NCBI GenBank assembly: GCA_001275005.1
Contig: JWZX01002415.1
Span: 1 to 34,267, forward strand
Length of the DNA: 34,267 nt
Reading direction: 5' to 3'
Origin: Chrysochromulina tobinii
Lineage: Eukaryota > Haptophyta > Prymnesiales > Chrysochromulinaceae
Shown here: piece after piece, positions 1 through 7,689 of the stretch
Layout: every line of letters begins with the position of its first letter
Numbering within the stretch: position 1 is the first letter of the stretch
Made by a program: the position numbers and the translations under genes
The notes under the pieces: generated by a model
The model's database searches: none
Told to the model about the DNA's origin: nothing
Seen by the model: only the letters and a program-made list of their open reading frames with translations

Positions 1-2
1 GC

Positions 3-1016
3 GAACAACGCGCACAAATCGCATGGAATCGCTCGAACGCGGAGTTTTTTCTCGAGGACTCAAAGTGCGGAAAAATGTTACCAAGTGCTGGAAAAGTTTT
101 GACAGGGGGTTTAAAGATTGCTGGGGAATGCGACAATTGCGCTGACGAGCGTCGTGCTGATGCAAACGCACCCATCCCACTCGTCGACTGCGAGGCTGAT
201 TGCACGCTTGCTGGATTGACAGCAAAGGGCGACAGCGAGACTGCAGCAGGGGAGGAGTGCGCCGGAACGAGTGGACAGAGCTCGAGCATCAGTGAGCGCG
301 CCGCGGTCCTTGACACGGCTGCGGAGAAGCACGAGGCGCACGCGGAGCTCAACGGCGACGACATGGAGACCGAGCTCGACGTAAGCGGCGAGGCGGCGGA
401 TCTGCGGGGCGTGCAGACGGATGAGCAGCGCGCGCAGCGACGGCGCGACATTGAGGATCGGCTATGGCGCGACAGGCTCCGCTCAGTCATCGACGCGACG
501 GATGCGTCTGAGGGCGACAAGGACAGGGTTTATGAGTACTGGACCGGCGAATACCAGTTGGAGTTCAATGAGACCGGCGAGAAGTGCACCGACCGGCGAG
601 TGCTTGAGTTGCTGCAGCGCGTGCTTACACCCGAACGGGTGATGCAACTGTCCAAGTCCGTTAAGGAGAAGCTGGCGACCGGGCTCGATGAGTTTAACGT
701 GGTGCTCGTCAAGCAGGGCGGGCCTGAGCTCGCGAAGCTCTTCGCTGAATCCATTGCGATTGAGGTGGCGACTTTTTCCTTTCCGACGAGCTGGACTACG
801 TGGCATGCGACGTTGATTCCGAAGCCCGGCAAGGATAGGTGCAAGCTAAGCGGCTGGCGAGAAATATGGATCCAGGCACACCTGTGGAAGTTGGTGGTCG
901 GCGCCATCTTGCCGGAGTGCGCCGAGGTCATCGCGCACACCGGCCGTGGTGCAACGCGGGTTTCGAGCCCGGGCGCGGCTGCCCGGAACAATCTGCGGCA
1001 CTGCGGGCAAGGTTAG
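3..1016 (+). CDS. Retroelement polyprotein, N-terminal part with start of RT domain (5' partial)
   Basis: This frame has no stop from base 3 onward. The methionine at 75 is only the first ATG inside the window, so the true start probably lies upstream. The first 110 or so residues are acidic and low in structure. Residues about 230-285 (from the ATG at 75) match the opening of a non-LTR reverse transcriptase: a W..TLIPKPGKD-type fingers motif, then a WR.I....WKL segment. The next conserved block (GFEPGRGC) is absent here but appears in the overlapping frame at about 950, so this frame stops being the coding one near 945-955. The remaining 20 residues to the stop at 1014-1016 are probably not native. 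A one-base loss or a -1 frameshift would join the frames. Confidence 0.6.
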   Translation, partial: EQRAQIAWNRSNAEFFLEDSKCGKMLPSAGKVLTGGLKIAGECDNCADERRADANAPIPLVDCEADCTLAGLTAKGDSETAAGEECAGTSGQSSSISERAAVLDTAAEKHEAHAELNGDDMETELDVSGEAADLRGVQTDEQRAQRRRDIEDRLWRDRLRSVIDATDASEGDKDRVYEYWTGEYQLEFNETGEKCTDRRVLELLQRVLTPERVMQLSKSVKEKLATGLDEFNVVLVKQGGPELAKLFAESIAIEVATFSFPTSWTTWHATLIPKPGKDRCKLSGWREIWIQAHLWKLVVGAILPECAEVIAHTGRGATRVSSPGAAARNNLRHCGQG

Positions 1017-3937
1017 AATTGCACATGCGGCTGCGACAGCCCCTCCACATCTACTTCCAGGACTATAGCGTCTTCTTCCCCTCCATCTCAAGACAACTTG
1101 TCGCCTTCATCCTACACGAGCTCGGCGTCAATACCATCTCGGTCCAGATCTTACTCGAAGTTCAGGATCAAGTTATGGGCGCGTTCAAGACGGCGGGCGG
1201 TCCCACTGAGCTGGCCCCGATGCTGAGAGGCGAGCCCATCGGCGGCGTCGAATCGCCGTTGTTCTCGCTGCCTGTGGCGGCGCTCATACAGCGCGCACTC
1301 GAGAACTACGTGCCGGGCAGCCCACTGCCGGATCGGCGCGAGCTGCGCGTCGCGGCGCTACAGCTTTGGTACGCCGACGACGGCGCACTTGCTGACGCCG
1401 TCGAGGGCATCATTCAGACTGCTGTGGACATCATGATCTTGCTGTCGGAGGATATCCTGGGGCTCAAGGTCGGGCACGACGCGGCCGAGGCGTCCAAGTC
1501 GGCGTCGCTGTCCTGGACATGGGACAAGTCGCGCAACGAGTTCATTCGCGGCGACGGCAACAAGTTCAAAGTACCGCTGGGCAGCTCCCGCGAGGATATC
1601 GAGCTGGCACGGGCAATCTCCTATCGATACCTGGGCATTGACTTCGACCCTGAGCTCGACATGACCAAAGTGGAGGAGTCTTACCGCGCACGGGCCAGCG
1701 CCATCGTCACCATGATCAATAACTTGGGCGGTGGCAGCTGCGATCAGCTGTCGCTTGCAATCAATACGGTCTGGCAAGGTATCTTCATCTTTCCGGCGAG
1801 GACTATTCCGTTCACTGAGAAGGTTGCCAAAGCGCTCGACGCCAAGGCCACCAAGGTCTTATGCAACCACGGCAACCGGCTACGGCACTCCAAGATTGTG
1901 GGAGCCTTTATCTCGGGCAAGTGCGGAGGGCTTGGGCTGCGGCCAGTGCAGTCTACGATGGCGGCGGGCTTCATCGACGAACGGGCGCGCGCGTTTGGCG
2001 GCCGGCGGGGCGAGCCCGCACGCGCGGTGCAGCTCGCGGCGCACTTAGCCTTTGCTGCAAGCCTCGGCTGGGACGGCCCGTCGCACGAGGCACCTACGGC
2101 CTTCGACTTCGTGATCTCGGAGCGTTGGCTACCGTTCTTACGGCTCGACGTGCCGAGCGAGTGCGTGGCGCTGCATCTGGCAAAGCTTGGGCTTAATTGG
2201 CGCGGCACCTGCGTGGCAGAGTGCGCGGCTGATGCACGGCGAGCAGCTGCTCGCGGCGAGCAGACGGCAACCAAGGTGCGGCTCATCAACATGATCAACG
2301 TCACGCCCTCGCTGCGTCTGCACGGGCTCGGAATCAATAGCCTCGACGAGCTACACGCGGGCTGTGGCGAGCTGCTGAGCGCCGAGCGAATCGAGCTCAT
2401 CTACGCGAGGCCTGGATGGGTCTGGAGCGATATTGACAAGGCGCACGTGCGACGGCTGTTGCGCGAGGTTGCCGGCGACGCGCGCGCGATGGTTGCGCTC
2501 GGCGATTGGCGAGAGCGTGGCGTTCGGATGGAGGGCGAGATCGCGCTCACTGAGCTGATCAACGTGGGCAGGCGCAGGGCGCTGAGCATGCTCTCGCGGA
2601 TTGCGGGGATTCTGTGGTGCAAGGACGCTGGCGGTGGTCGGCTCGACGAGCGCTCTTACGAGGTGATCTTTTGCGGCGCTCGGCGGCGCGACGCGGTCTG
2701 GCTCACACGGGCGCAAGTGTTGGAGGGCGCGGCTAGGCGTGACGCGGCGAGACGCGATGCGACGACGGCAGTGAGCTCGTGCGGTGCGTCGGCCGAACAC
2801 GTTGAGCCCAATGAGACTGATGAGGTGATCGCGTGGATGGACGAGGCAGACGTCTCGAGATGGGAGCCGAACACGTTCAACTGCTTCCTGCACCGGCTGC
2901 GAGGGCCGGCGCGTGCTGCTGCGTTTCTCGCCGCGGCCGGACGTTCTGCTGGCATTGAGCCGCGCGCGGCGGCTGCGCGCATCGAGCTCATCGACCTCCT
3001 GCTGCTCGATTACGCGGCGTTACGCGCCAAGGGCGTCTGCGCCAAAGAGGTCAACTTGCGAGAGGACAGGGCTGCGGATAAGGCCGGCAAGCACGCGGCC
3101 GGCGCGCACACGACGGCGTGGTCAGCAACGTGCGCTGCCGAATTACGACGGGCGAATGGCTTCGAGAATCGCGTGGCGGCGATACGTGTGCTGCCTGCGC
3201 CGCGTGACGCTGACGGGGCGAAGTTCACGGATGCACTCGTCGAGGCCCGGTACGATGGCGTCGCGTGGAACAATGGGCGGAGTAACGGCAGCTTATGGCG
3301 AGGGTGGCGCACAGCGGCGCACGTGCCTTCTCACTTTGAGCGCGCTCCGATGGCGTTCGCGTGCGCCGTCACGCGGAGCTTTATGCGCGATCGCGAGGCG
3401 GAGTGCGCGGACGAGGGGGCGCTCTTTGCGAACGCGTACGGCGAGCCGTTGAAAGTGCGCATTGCGCGCGACGAGGCGGCGCTCATCGCCACGGACATCA
3501 ATTTGGCGCTCATGGGCGAGATTGGCAAGATCGAGGTCGCCTGCGTTGCACGCGGACGCGGCGGTTTCCTTCTCGTCGCGGCTACGGACGGCGCGTTCGT
3601 CAGGGCCAAGACGCTCAGCGCGCGCGAGGCGCTGCGTTACGCTATGGCGAGCGACGAGGAGCGGAGCAGCTTGCGCTTGCGCGCGCCGTACGAGCCGCCG
3701 CAGGTGGCGAGCGGTGTCTTTTATGGTCTGCAGCCGATAGGCAGCGCATGCCCGGTGCTGGAAGGGCGGCGGCTGCCGGCGCACTACGACAACAATCAAG
3801 CCGAACTCGACGGGCTCATCCTCGCGCTGCGCCGGCACGTGGCGCTCCTGACTGGCCTCACGGTTCACGAGGTCCTCCAGCAGAGAGCAGTTGCTGCTCG
3901 ACTGCGAGCTCGTCACCGGGCCTGCGGCGAGTGCTGA
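839..3937 (+). CDS. Retroelement polyprotein, RT palm/thumb and N-terminal half of RNase H
   Basis: The middle of the retroelement protein, meaningful from about 950. RT motifs in order: GFEPGRGC..Q near 959-995; motif A with an FQDYSVFFPSI-type strand near 1052-1087; motif B GEPIGGVESPLF near 1230-1265; motif C YADD at 1370-1381; then the thumb-start YRYLGIDF near 1625. The RT C-terminal region continues with a GGLGLRP-type segment near 1930. Around 3560-3600 an LLVAATDGA strand offers the first RNase H aspartate, and near 3800 NNQAELDGLILAL gives the catalytic glutamate helix. The second half of the RNase H fold is in the overlapping +1 frame, so this frame probably loses coding value between 3852 and 3937. 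The open frame starts on a GTG at 839; its first 35 or so codons overlap the upstream RT frame and are unlikely to be translated. Confidence 0.7.
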   Translation: MQAKRLARNMDPGTPVEVGGRRHLAGVRRGHRAHRPWCNAGFEPGRGCPEQSAALRARLELHMRLRQPLHIYFQDYSVFFPSISRQLVAFILHELGVNTISVQILLEVQDQVMGAFKTAGGPTELAPMLRGEPIGGVESPLFSLPVAALIQRALENYVPGSPLPDRRELRVAALQLWYADDGALADAVEGIIQTAVDIMILLSEDILGLKVGHDAAEASKSASLSWTWDKSRNEFIRGDGNKFKVPLGSSREDIELARAISYRYLGIDFDPELDMTKVEESYRARASAIVTMINNLGGGSCDQLSLAINTVWQGIFIFPARTIPFTEKVAKALDAKATKVLCNHGNRLRHSKIVGAFISGKCGGLGLRPVQSTMAAGFIDERARAFGGRRGEPARAVQLAAHLAFAASLGWDGPSHEAPTAFDFVISERWLPFLRLDVPSECVALHLAKLGLNWRGTCVAECAADARRAAARGEQTATKVRLINMINVTPSLRLHGLGINSLDELHAGCGELLSAERIELIYARPGWVWSDIDKAHVRRLLREVAGDARAMVALGDWRERGVRMEGEIALTELINVGRRRALSMLSRIAGILWCKDAGGGRLDERSYEVIFCGARRRDAVWLTRAQVLEGAARRDAARRDATTAVSSCGASAEHVEPNETDEVIAWMDEADVSRWEPNTFNCFLHRLRGPARAAAFLAAAGRSAGIEPRAAAARIELIDLLLLDYAALRAKGVCAKEVNLREDRAADKAGKHAAGAHTTAWSATCAAELRRANGFENRVAAIRVLPAPRDADGAKFTDALVEARYDGVAWNNGRSNGSLWRGWRTAAHVPSHFERAPMAFACAVTRSFMRDREAECADEGALFANAYGEPLKVRIARDEAALIATDINLALMGEIGKIEVACVARGRGGFLLVAATDGAFVRAKTLSAREALRYAMASDEERSSLRLRAPYEPPQVASGVFYGLQPIGSACPVLEGRRLPAHYDNNQAELDGLILALRRHVALLTGLTVHEVLQQRAVAARLRARHRACGEC

Positions 3938-6890
3938 CGAGGACGCTGACGACGGTGCTGGTCTCTGTGCGGAGGGCAGCAAGAATAGGGCACCCAGTGG
4001 CGCGCGCGACCTGCTCGTCATCATCGACAGCGAGAACATATGCGACTTTTTCGAGCGCGCGTGGCGCTACGGCGACGTGAGACGGCTGCGCGGTGAGACT
4101 TACGGTCTGCGCATGGAGGAGGCGCTGCTGCTACGCAGATGGCTGCAGATGTTGGATGCCGAGGTGCACACGCTGCGCCTGAGCTCGCATTGCGGGTTCA
4201 TTCCCAATGTCTGGGCTGATGCGGTCGCCAACGCGGCGCGGCTGCTCGCTCTCGACGGTGAGCCGCCTCTGGTCGTGCGGCGCACGCTGGCCTTCCTGTG
4301 CAAGGTAGGCGGCGCAGGCATGACATGGGGTCCGTCATCGACGTGCTCTGATCAGGCTGAGGGCGCGAGGTCGGCGGCGGAGCTCGACTCGAGGCTGTCC
4401 AAGAAGGTGCGCGCGCTCGCCGACACTTGCGCGGTGCAGCTGCTCATCAGGGAGGGGGTCAAGGTGTGGCAGATCTTTCGACGGGGGCGCGAGGCGCGGA
4501 CCGAGATCGAGGAGCTCGTCTTTCTGGTCAAGGAGGGGCCGGTTAGTGACGACGAGATGACGGGGGAGGGCCGAGCGGGCAGGGATGCGCGGGCAATGTT
4601 TGAGCAGGCGCAGCGCGATCTTCTCTGCGCAGTCGACGGGACGGCCTCGCCGGAGCTGCTCGAGGGGCGCCTCTTCGCCACTCCCTTCTTTGACTTCGAG
4701 GGCGAGGGCTTGGACGTCACCAAGGGGCAGCAGCTGTTCGATCGGCGGATCCAGGGCGCTCTCTCGATTCAGAGAGGCGGTGGCTACGGTAGCCAAGTGG
4801 AGCTCACGAGGGTGGGCATGCGCCACATCTTGCGGAACTTCGCTCAGAGCGTGCTACCCGAGCTGGGCGAGGGCGTTGCGTCGAGCACGCCGACCGAGGG
4901 CGAGACGCTGCCCCTCTGCATCTGCCCGGCGTGCCACGCTGAGTGTCGTTGCGACTTTTTCCACTTCTTCGAGTGCGCGAGCGGCATCAGCGAGGCAGCC
5001 AGGAGCGCGTGCTGCAGGGCTCTCGAGCAGCACGCGACGATGCTCGACGTGCCGAGCGCGGAGGACGGCGAGGGTGAGGGCGACCTACACCTCGAGCTGG
5101 CATGGGCGAGAGTGGCGCTGCTGGCGAAGCGGCAGCCGGGCGAGCTGGGGAGGTACCGCAGATATTTAGCGGCCAAGGCGCTGTGCGGCGCGTTCGCGAT
5201 GCCCTCGGCGGCTTCGGTCCGAGCAGCGGCGATGGCCGACTGCTGGCAGTGCGAGTCCTCGCGGCAGGAGTCTACGGCGGAGGCCGCGGCCAACGACGAC
5301 GACGACGAGCTGGACGAGCTCGAGTGCGAGGAGGCGCGGCCGCGGAGCGAATTTGACTACATGCGGCTTGCGGAGGCGCGACGCAAGTTCAACAAATGGT
5401 ACGTCGCACGGGCCATCGCGCTCAACACGGTGGTTATCGATCATCTGCGAGCCGAGTTCGGCGATTGGCTGGGGCGCATGAAGCGAGGGCATGCGGGGCT
5501 GCGCGGAGCGTACGGCGGCGACTACCAAAGGCACTATACCGGCGGGCGCGGGCGCGTTCTCGACGAGCAACTTTGCGGCATGTTTTATCCGGCCAATGGC
5601 AGTGCAGGCGTGCCGATGAGCGAAGCTGACTTTGACAAGGGCATCGCGGCGGAGCTGCAGCCGGGGCGTTTTGTGCGCGTCGTGGGCGGCGAGACGCTCG
5701 TGCGTACGCACGGCACGGCTGACGCGCGGCGCGAGGAGCTCCGCAAGAAAAGGGATGAGGGCAAGGAACGGGAGCGGTTGAGAGCTGAAGAGGGCCGGTT
5801 CAAGTATGCTCGGCTCGAGCAGGAGCGAGAGCTTGGCGAGCTGCTCGAGAGGCGCATCGAGCGCGGCTTCGAGGGTCTGTCGGAGCCGGACGAAGAGGAG
5901 AGCGCGCTGCTCGCCGACGGTGGCCGAGAAAGGGCGCTGCGGCTCATGCGCGAAGCGTCGGCGGTGGGCGCGCGCGCGTGGCTGATGCCGGATGGCGGCG
6001 AGGCGATGAGGGCAGCGCGGGCTATTGGCGGCGCAGACGAGCGCGCAGATGAGGGCGGCGTTGGCGTGGCGCCGGCTCACATGGATGGCGATTTCGACGA
6101 GATGATTGTTGATGATGTGGCAGCGCCTCTACTTCAGGCGACGCAGCTGTATGGCACGGTGAATGAGGACATCGAGGAGGAGTCCGAGGTCGACGAGGCG
6201 GTGCGCCGAGCCCCCTTTTGTCAGGCGACTCAGCAACACGGTGTGTCGCTGGCCGGCGAGGATGCTGTTGACGACGACGACGAGGCGGTGCAACGGTGCG
6301 GCTGGTTTGACGCGCGGCTGGCAGAGAGCACAAAGGGCCTCGCCGCGAGATGGGCGGCGTGCGGACTTGAGATGAATGATGAGCTCACGGGCGAGCTGAG
6401 CGCGGCGAGAGAGGTTGCCGAGTGCATGAGTGAGATGGCGTCTGACGACGTTCATGATGAGCTGATGTGTAGCATGGATGTAGTAGCGGAGGTGCATGCA
6501 CAGGATGCAGAGAGGGAGCAGCAGAGTGAGGGGGTGTCTGTAGGGTGCGTCCGGCATGACGGCGACGGCGTGAGCGGCGGCAACAGCGCTGATGGACGAG
6601 GGCTCGAGGGCGAAGACGGCGGCGACATGGGCTGCGAGAGTGCCGACGGCGTCGAGCAGGGGGCGTCGATGGCGGCGTGCGAGGCGGAGGACAGCGACGA
6701 GGACGAGGCTATGGTGGGCAAAGAGAACGCGTCGATGCAGCGCGCAGAGTACGGCGGCGGCGCGGCTGGGGACATCAAGAAGAGGAAGCACAAGCGGTGC
6801 ATGAGGAAGGGCAAGGGTCATCGGAAACGGTTGGCAATGGCGAGGGCTAATGATCTACGACTGGCGGCGGACGAGGCGAGCGTGAGCTGA
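3891..6890 (+). CDS. Retroelement polyprotein, C-terminal half of RNase H, Cys/His cluster, acidic and basic tails
   Basis: The third frame of the element. Early residues DLLVIIDSENICDFF supply the third RNase H aspartate strand. SHCGFIPNVWADAVANAA supplies the terminal His/Asp motif, so RNase H is completed here. Near 4910-4975 a C-x2-C...C...H...C cluster resembles the zinc-finger-like motif found after RNase H in plant-type LINEs. A strongly charged predicted coiled coil lies near 5720-5900. It is followed by about 300 acidic residues and a very basic C-terminus (KKRKHKR, then GKGHRKR) that could act as a nuclear localisation or nucleic-acid-binding tail. The open frame begins on TTG; frame 3 is open only from 3852 after a TGA, so an independent start is unlikely. 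The natural product is probably joined to the preceding frame. Confidence 0.65.
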   Translation: MLLDCELVTGPAASADEDADDGAGLCAEGSKNRAPSGARDLLVIIDSENICDFFERAWRYGDVRRLRGETYGLRMEEALLLRRWLQMLDAEVHTLRLSSHCGFIPNVWADAVANAARLLALDGEPPLVVRRTLAFLCKVGGAGMTWGPSSTCSDQAEGARSAAELDSRLSKKVRALADTCAVQLLIREGVKVWQIFRRGREARTEIEELVFLVKEGPVSDDEMTGEGRAGRDARAMFEQAQRDLLCAVDGTASPELLEGRLFATPFFDFEGEGLDVTKGQQLFDRRIQGALSIQRGGGYGSQVELTRVGMRHILRNFAQSVLPELGEGVASSTPTEGETLPLCICPACHAECRCDFFHFFECASGISEAARSACCRALEQHATMLDVPSAEDGEGEGDLHLELAWARVALLAKRQPGELGRYRRYLAAKALCGAFAMPSAASVRAAAMADCWQCESSRQESTAEAAANDDDDELDELECEEARPRSEFDYMRLAEARRKFNKWYVARAIALNTVVIDHLRAEFGDWLGRMKRGHAGLRGAYGGDYQRHYTGGRGRVLDEQLCGMFYPANGSAGVPMSEADFDKGIAAELQPGRFVRVVGGETLVRTHGTADARREELRKKRDEGKERERLRAEEGRFKYARLEQERELGELLERRIERGFEGLSEPDEEESALLADGGRERALRLMREASAVGARAWLMPDGGEAMRAARAIGGADERADEGGVGVAPAHMDGDFDEMIVDDVAAPLLQATQLYGTVNEDIEEESEVDEAVRRAPFCQATQQHGVSLAGEDAVDDDDEAVQRCGWFDARLAESTKGLAARWAACGLEMNDELTGELSAAREVAECMSEMASDDVHDELMCSMDVVAEVHAQDAEREQQSEGVSVGCVRHDGDGVSGGNSADGRGLEGEDGGDMGCESADGVEQGASMAACEAEDSDEDEAMVGKENASMQRAEYGGGAAGDIKKRKHKRCMRKGKGHRKRLAMARANDLRLAADEASVS

Positions 6891-7260
6891 GCCGAACGGT
6901 GCGAGGGCGAGGGTTCCGAGTCTGTGTTGCTCATGCGACTGCGGGACGGGCCCTCTCCCTTGTGCTGGTAATCTCGGTGAGCGTGACGCGGCGCCGACCG
7001 GCCTCGAGCTCCTCGGTCGAGCAGGCGCTTATGTCCCTCCCTCTTTCTCTCCCCAATCCCTTCTCTCTATCTATTCTCTTCGATCTCTACCTGTACTCGA
7101 GGGCACGCAGGCTAGCACCCTGTGGCGTGTCTCCTCCTGGTCTCCCTCCCGTTCGTGCTCCTTCCGTTGTGTCTCACCATCTCCGTCGACTCTCACCCCC
7201 ACTGCTAGCCTCGAGAGCACATTCGATAGGCTTCCGTTAGGTTGTCTGTTGTTTATGAAG
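6891..7260 (+). other. Retroelement 3' untranslated region
   Basis: About 370 bases between the last stop and the pentanucleotide tail. It contains a pronounced pyrimidine-rich stretch at about 7030-7100 and again near 7130-7200, and no credible reading frame. Its position between the polyprotein and the tail fits a LINE 3' UTR; this is an inference from position only. Confidence 0.45.
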
Positions 7261-7280
7261 TAACTTAACTTAACTTAACT
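7261..7280 (+). repeat. (TAACT)4 tail
   Basis: Four exact copies of TAACT directly downstream of the retroelement 3' region. Many non-LTR elements that lack poly(A) end in short tandem repeats used in target priming, so this probably marks the 3' end of the element. Confidence 0.6.
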
Positions 7281-7637
7281 GGAGACTTTGGAGGCTAACG
7301 CTTTGGACTGCAGCTTTGGACGACCCATTCATGACCCTCGTCTGCCCCCGGTCGACGCCACCGTCTCAAAGTAAATTGTTTAAAACCACCGGGGGGAGCC
7401 GGGACACACACGGGCCACACGGATCACACAGTCACAGACAATCTCAGTACCTCACAACCGACCCTCCCGACCCACCACCCACCACGAGAACGCTCCCACT
7501 GAGAGCCGCACAGGCCGGGCACACGCTTGCAAAACACGCAGCGAATAGTTGACCACGTCACGACCCCGGAGCTGACCAGCCTGTTCAAATAGCCGCGTCG
7601 GAGTAAAACAATGAAGGCGCGCGCTGCAGACGCGTAG
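7281..7637. other. Intergenic region, no gene seen
   Basis: Sequence between the retroelement tail and the 3' end of the minus-strand LRR gene. It holds no supported reading frame. It contains a GGGGGGAGCCGGGA-type segment at about 7387-7412 that recurs at 12101-12139 on the other side of the LRR gene. Confidence 0.5.
7387..7412. repeat. Dispersed direct repeat, copy 1
   Basis: An 18-base string (CACCGGGGGGAGCCGGGA) followed by CACACACGG. The same 18-base string occurs at 12101-12118. There it is followed by a short partial duplication and then the same CACACACGG. Both copies are in the same orientation and bracket the LRR gene. Confidence 0.5.
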
Positions 7638-7689
7638 CGGCTCTAAGTACCGGCTCTAAGTATCCGCAGCTCAAATCCGCAGCTCAAAG
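7638..7689. repeat. 13-bp tandem units across the LRR stop codon
   Basis: Four consecutive 13-base units. The first two differ only at the last base (7638-7650 and 7651-7663), and so do the next two (7664-7676 and 7677-7689). The TGA of the minus-strand LRR gene (plus 7671-7673) lies inside the third unit, so the 3' end of the gene appears to have been duplicated in place. Confidence 0.65.

Larger units (their letters stand above)
1..7280 (+). mobile_element. Non-LTR retroelement, 5' end outside window, frame-broken
   Basis: A long retroelement whose coding potential runs from the left edge to 6890, followed by a 3' region ending in a pentanucleotide tail at 7261-7280. Reverse transcriptase motifs lie in order across 780-1700. 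RNase H-like motifs lie across about 3560-4260, and a Cys/His cluster at about 4910-4975 follows, as in many LINE-type elements. No integrase, protease, LTR or AP-endonuclease is visible; an endonuclease could lie upstream of the window. The three reading frames overlap (839-1016 and 3891-3937), and both overlaps cut through a recognisable domain, so this was one continuous polyprotein, or one using frameshifts. The frames are otherwise open for 3 kb each, which suggests a young copy. The 5' boundary and any target-site duplication cannot be seen. Confidence 0.8.

Noticed and set aside
7316-7552. Small plus-strand frame after the retroelement tail
   Set aside because: No structure, no start context, biased composition; more likely non-coding.
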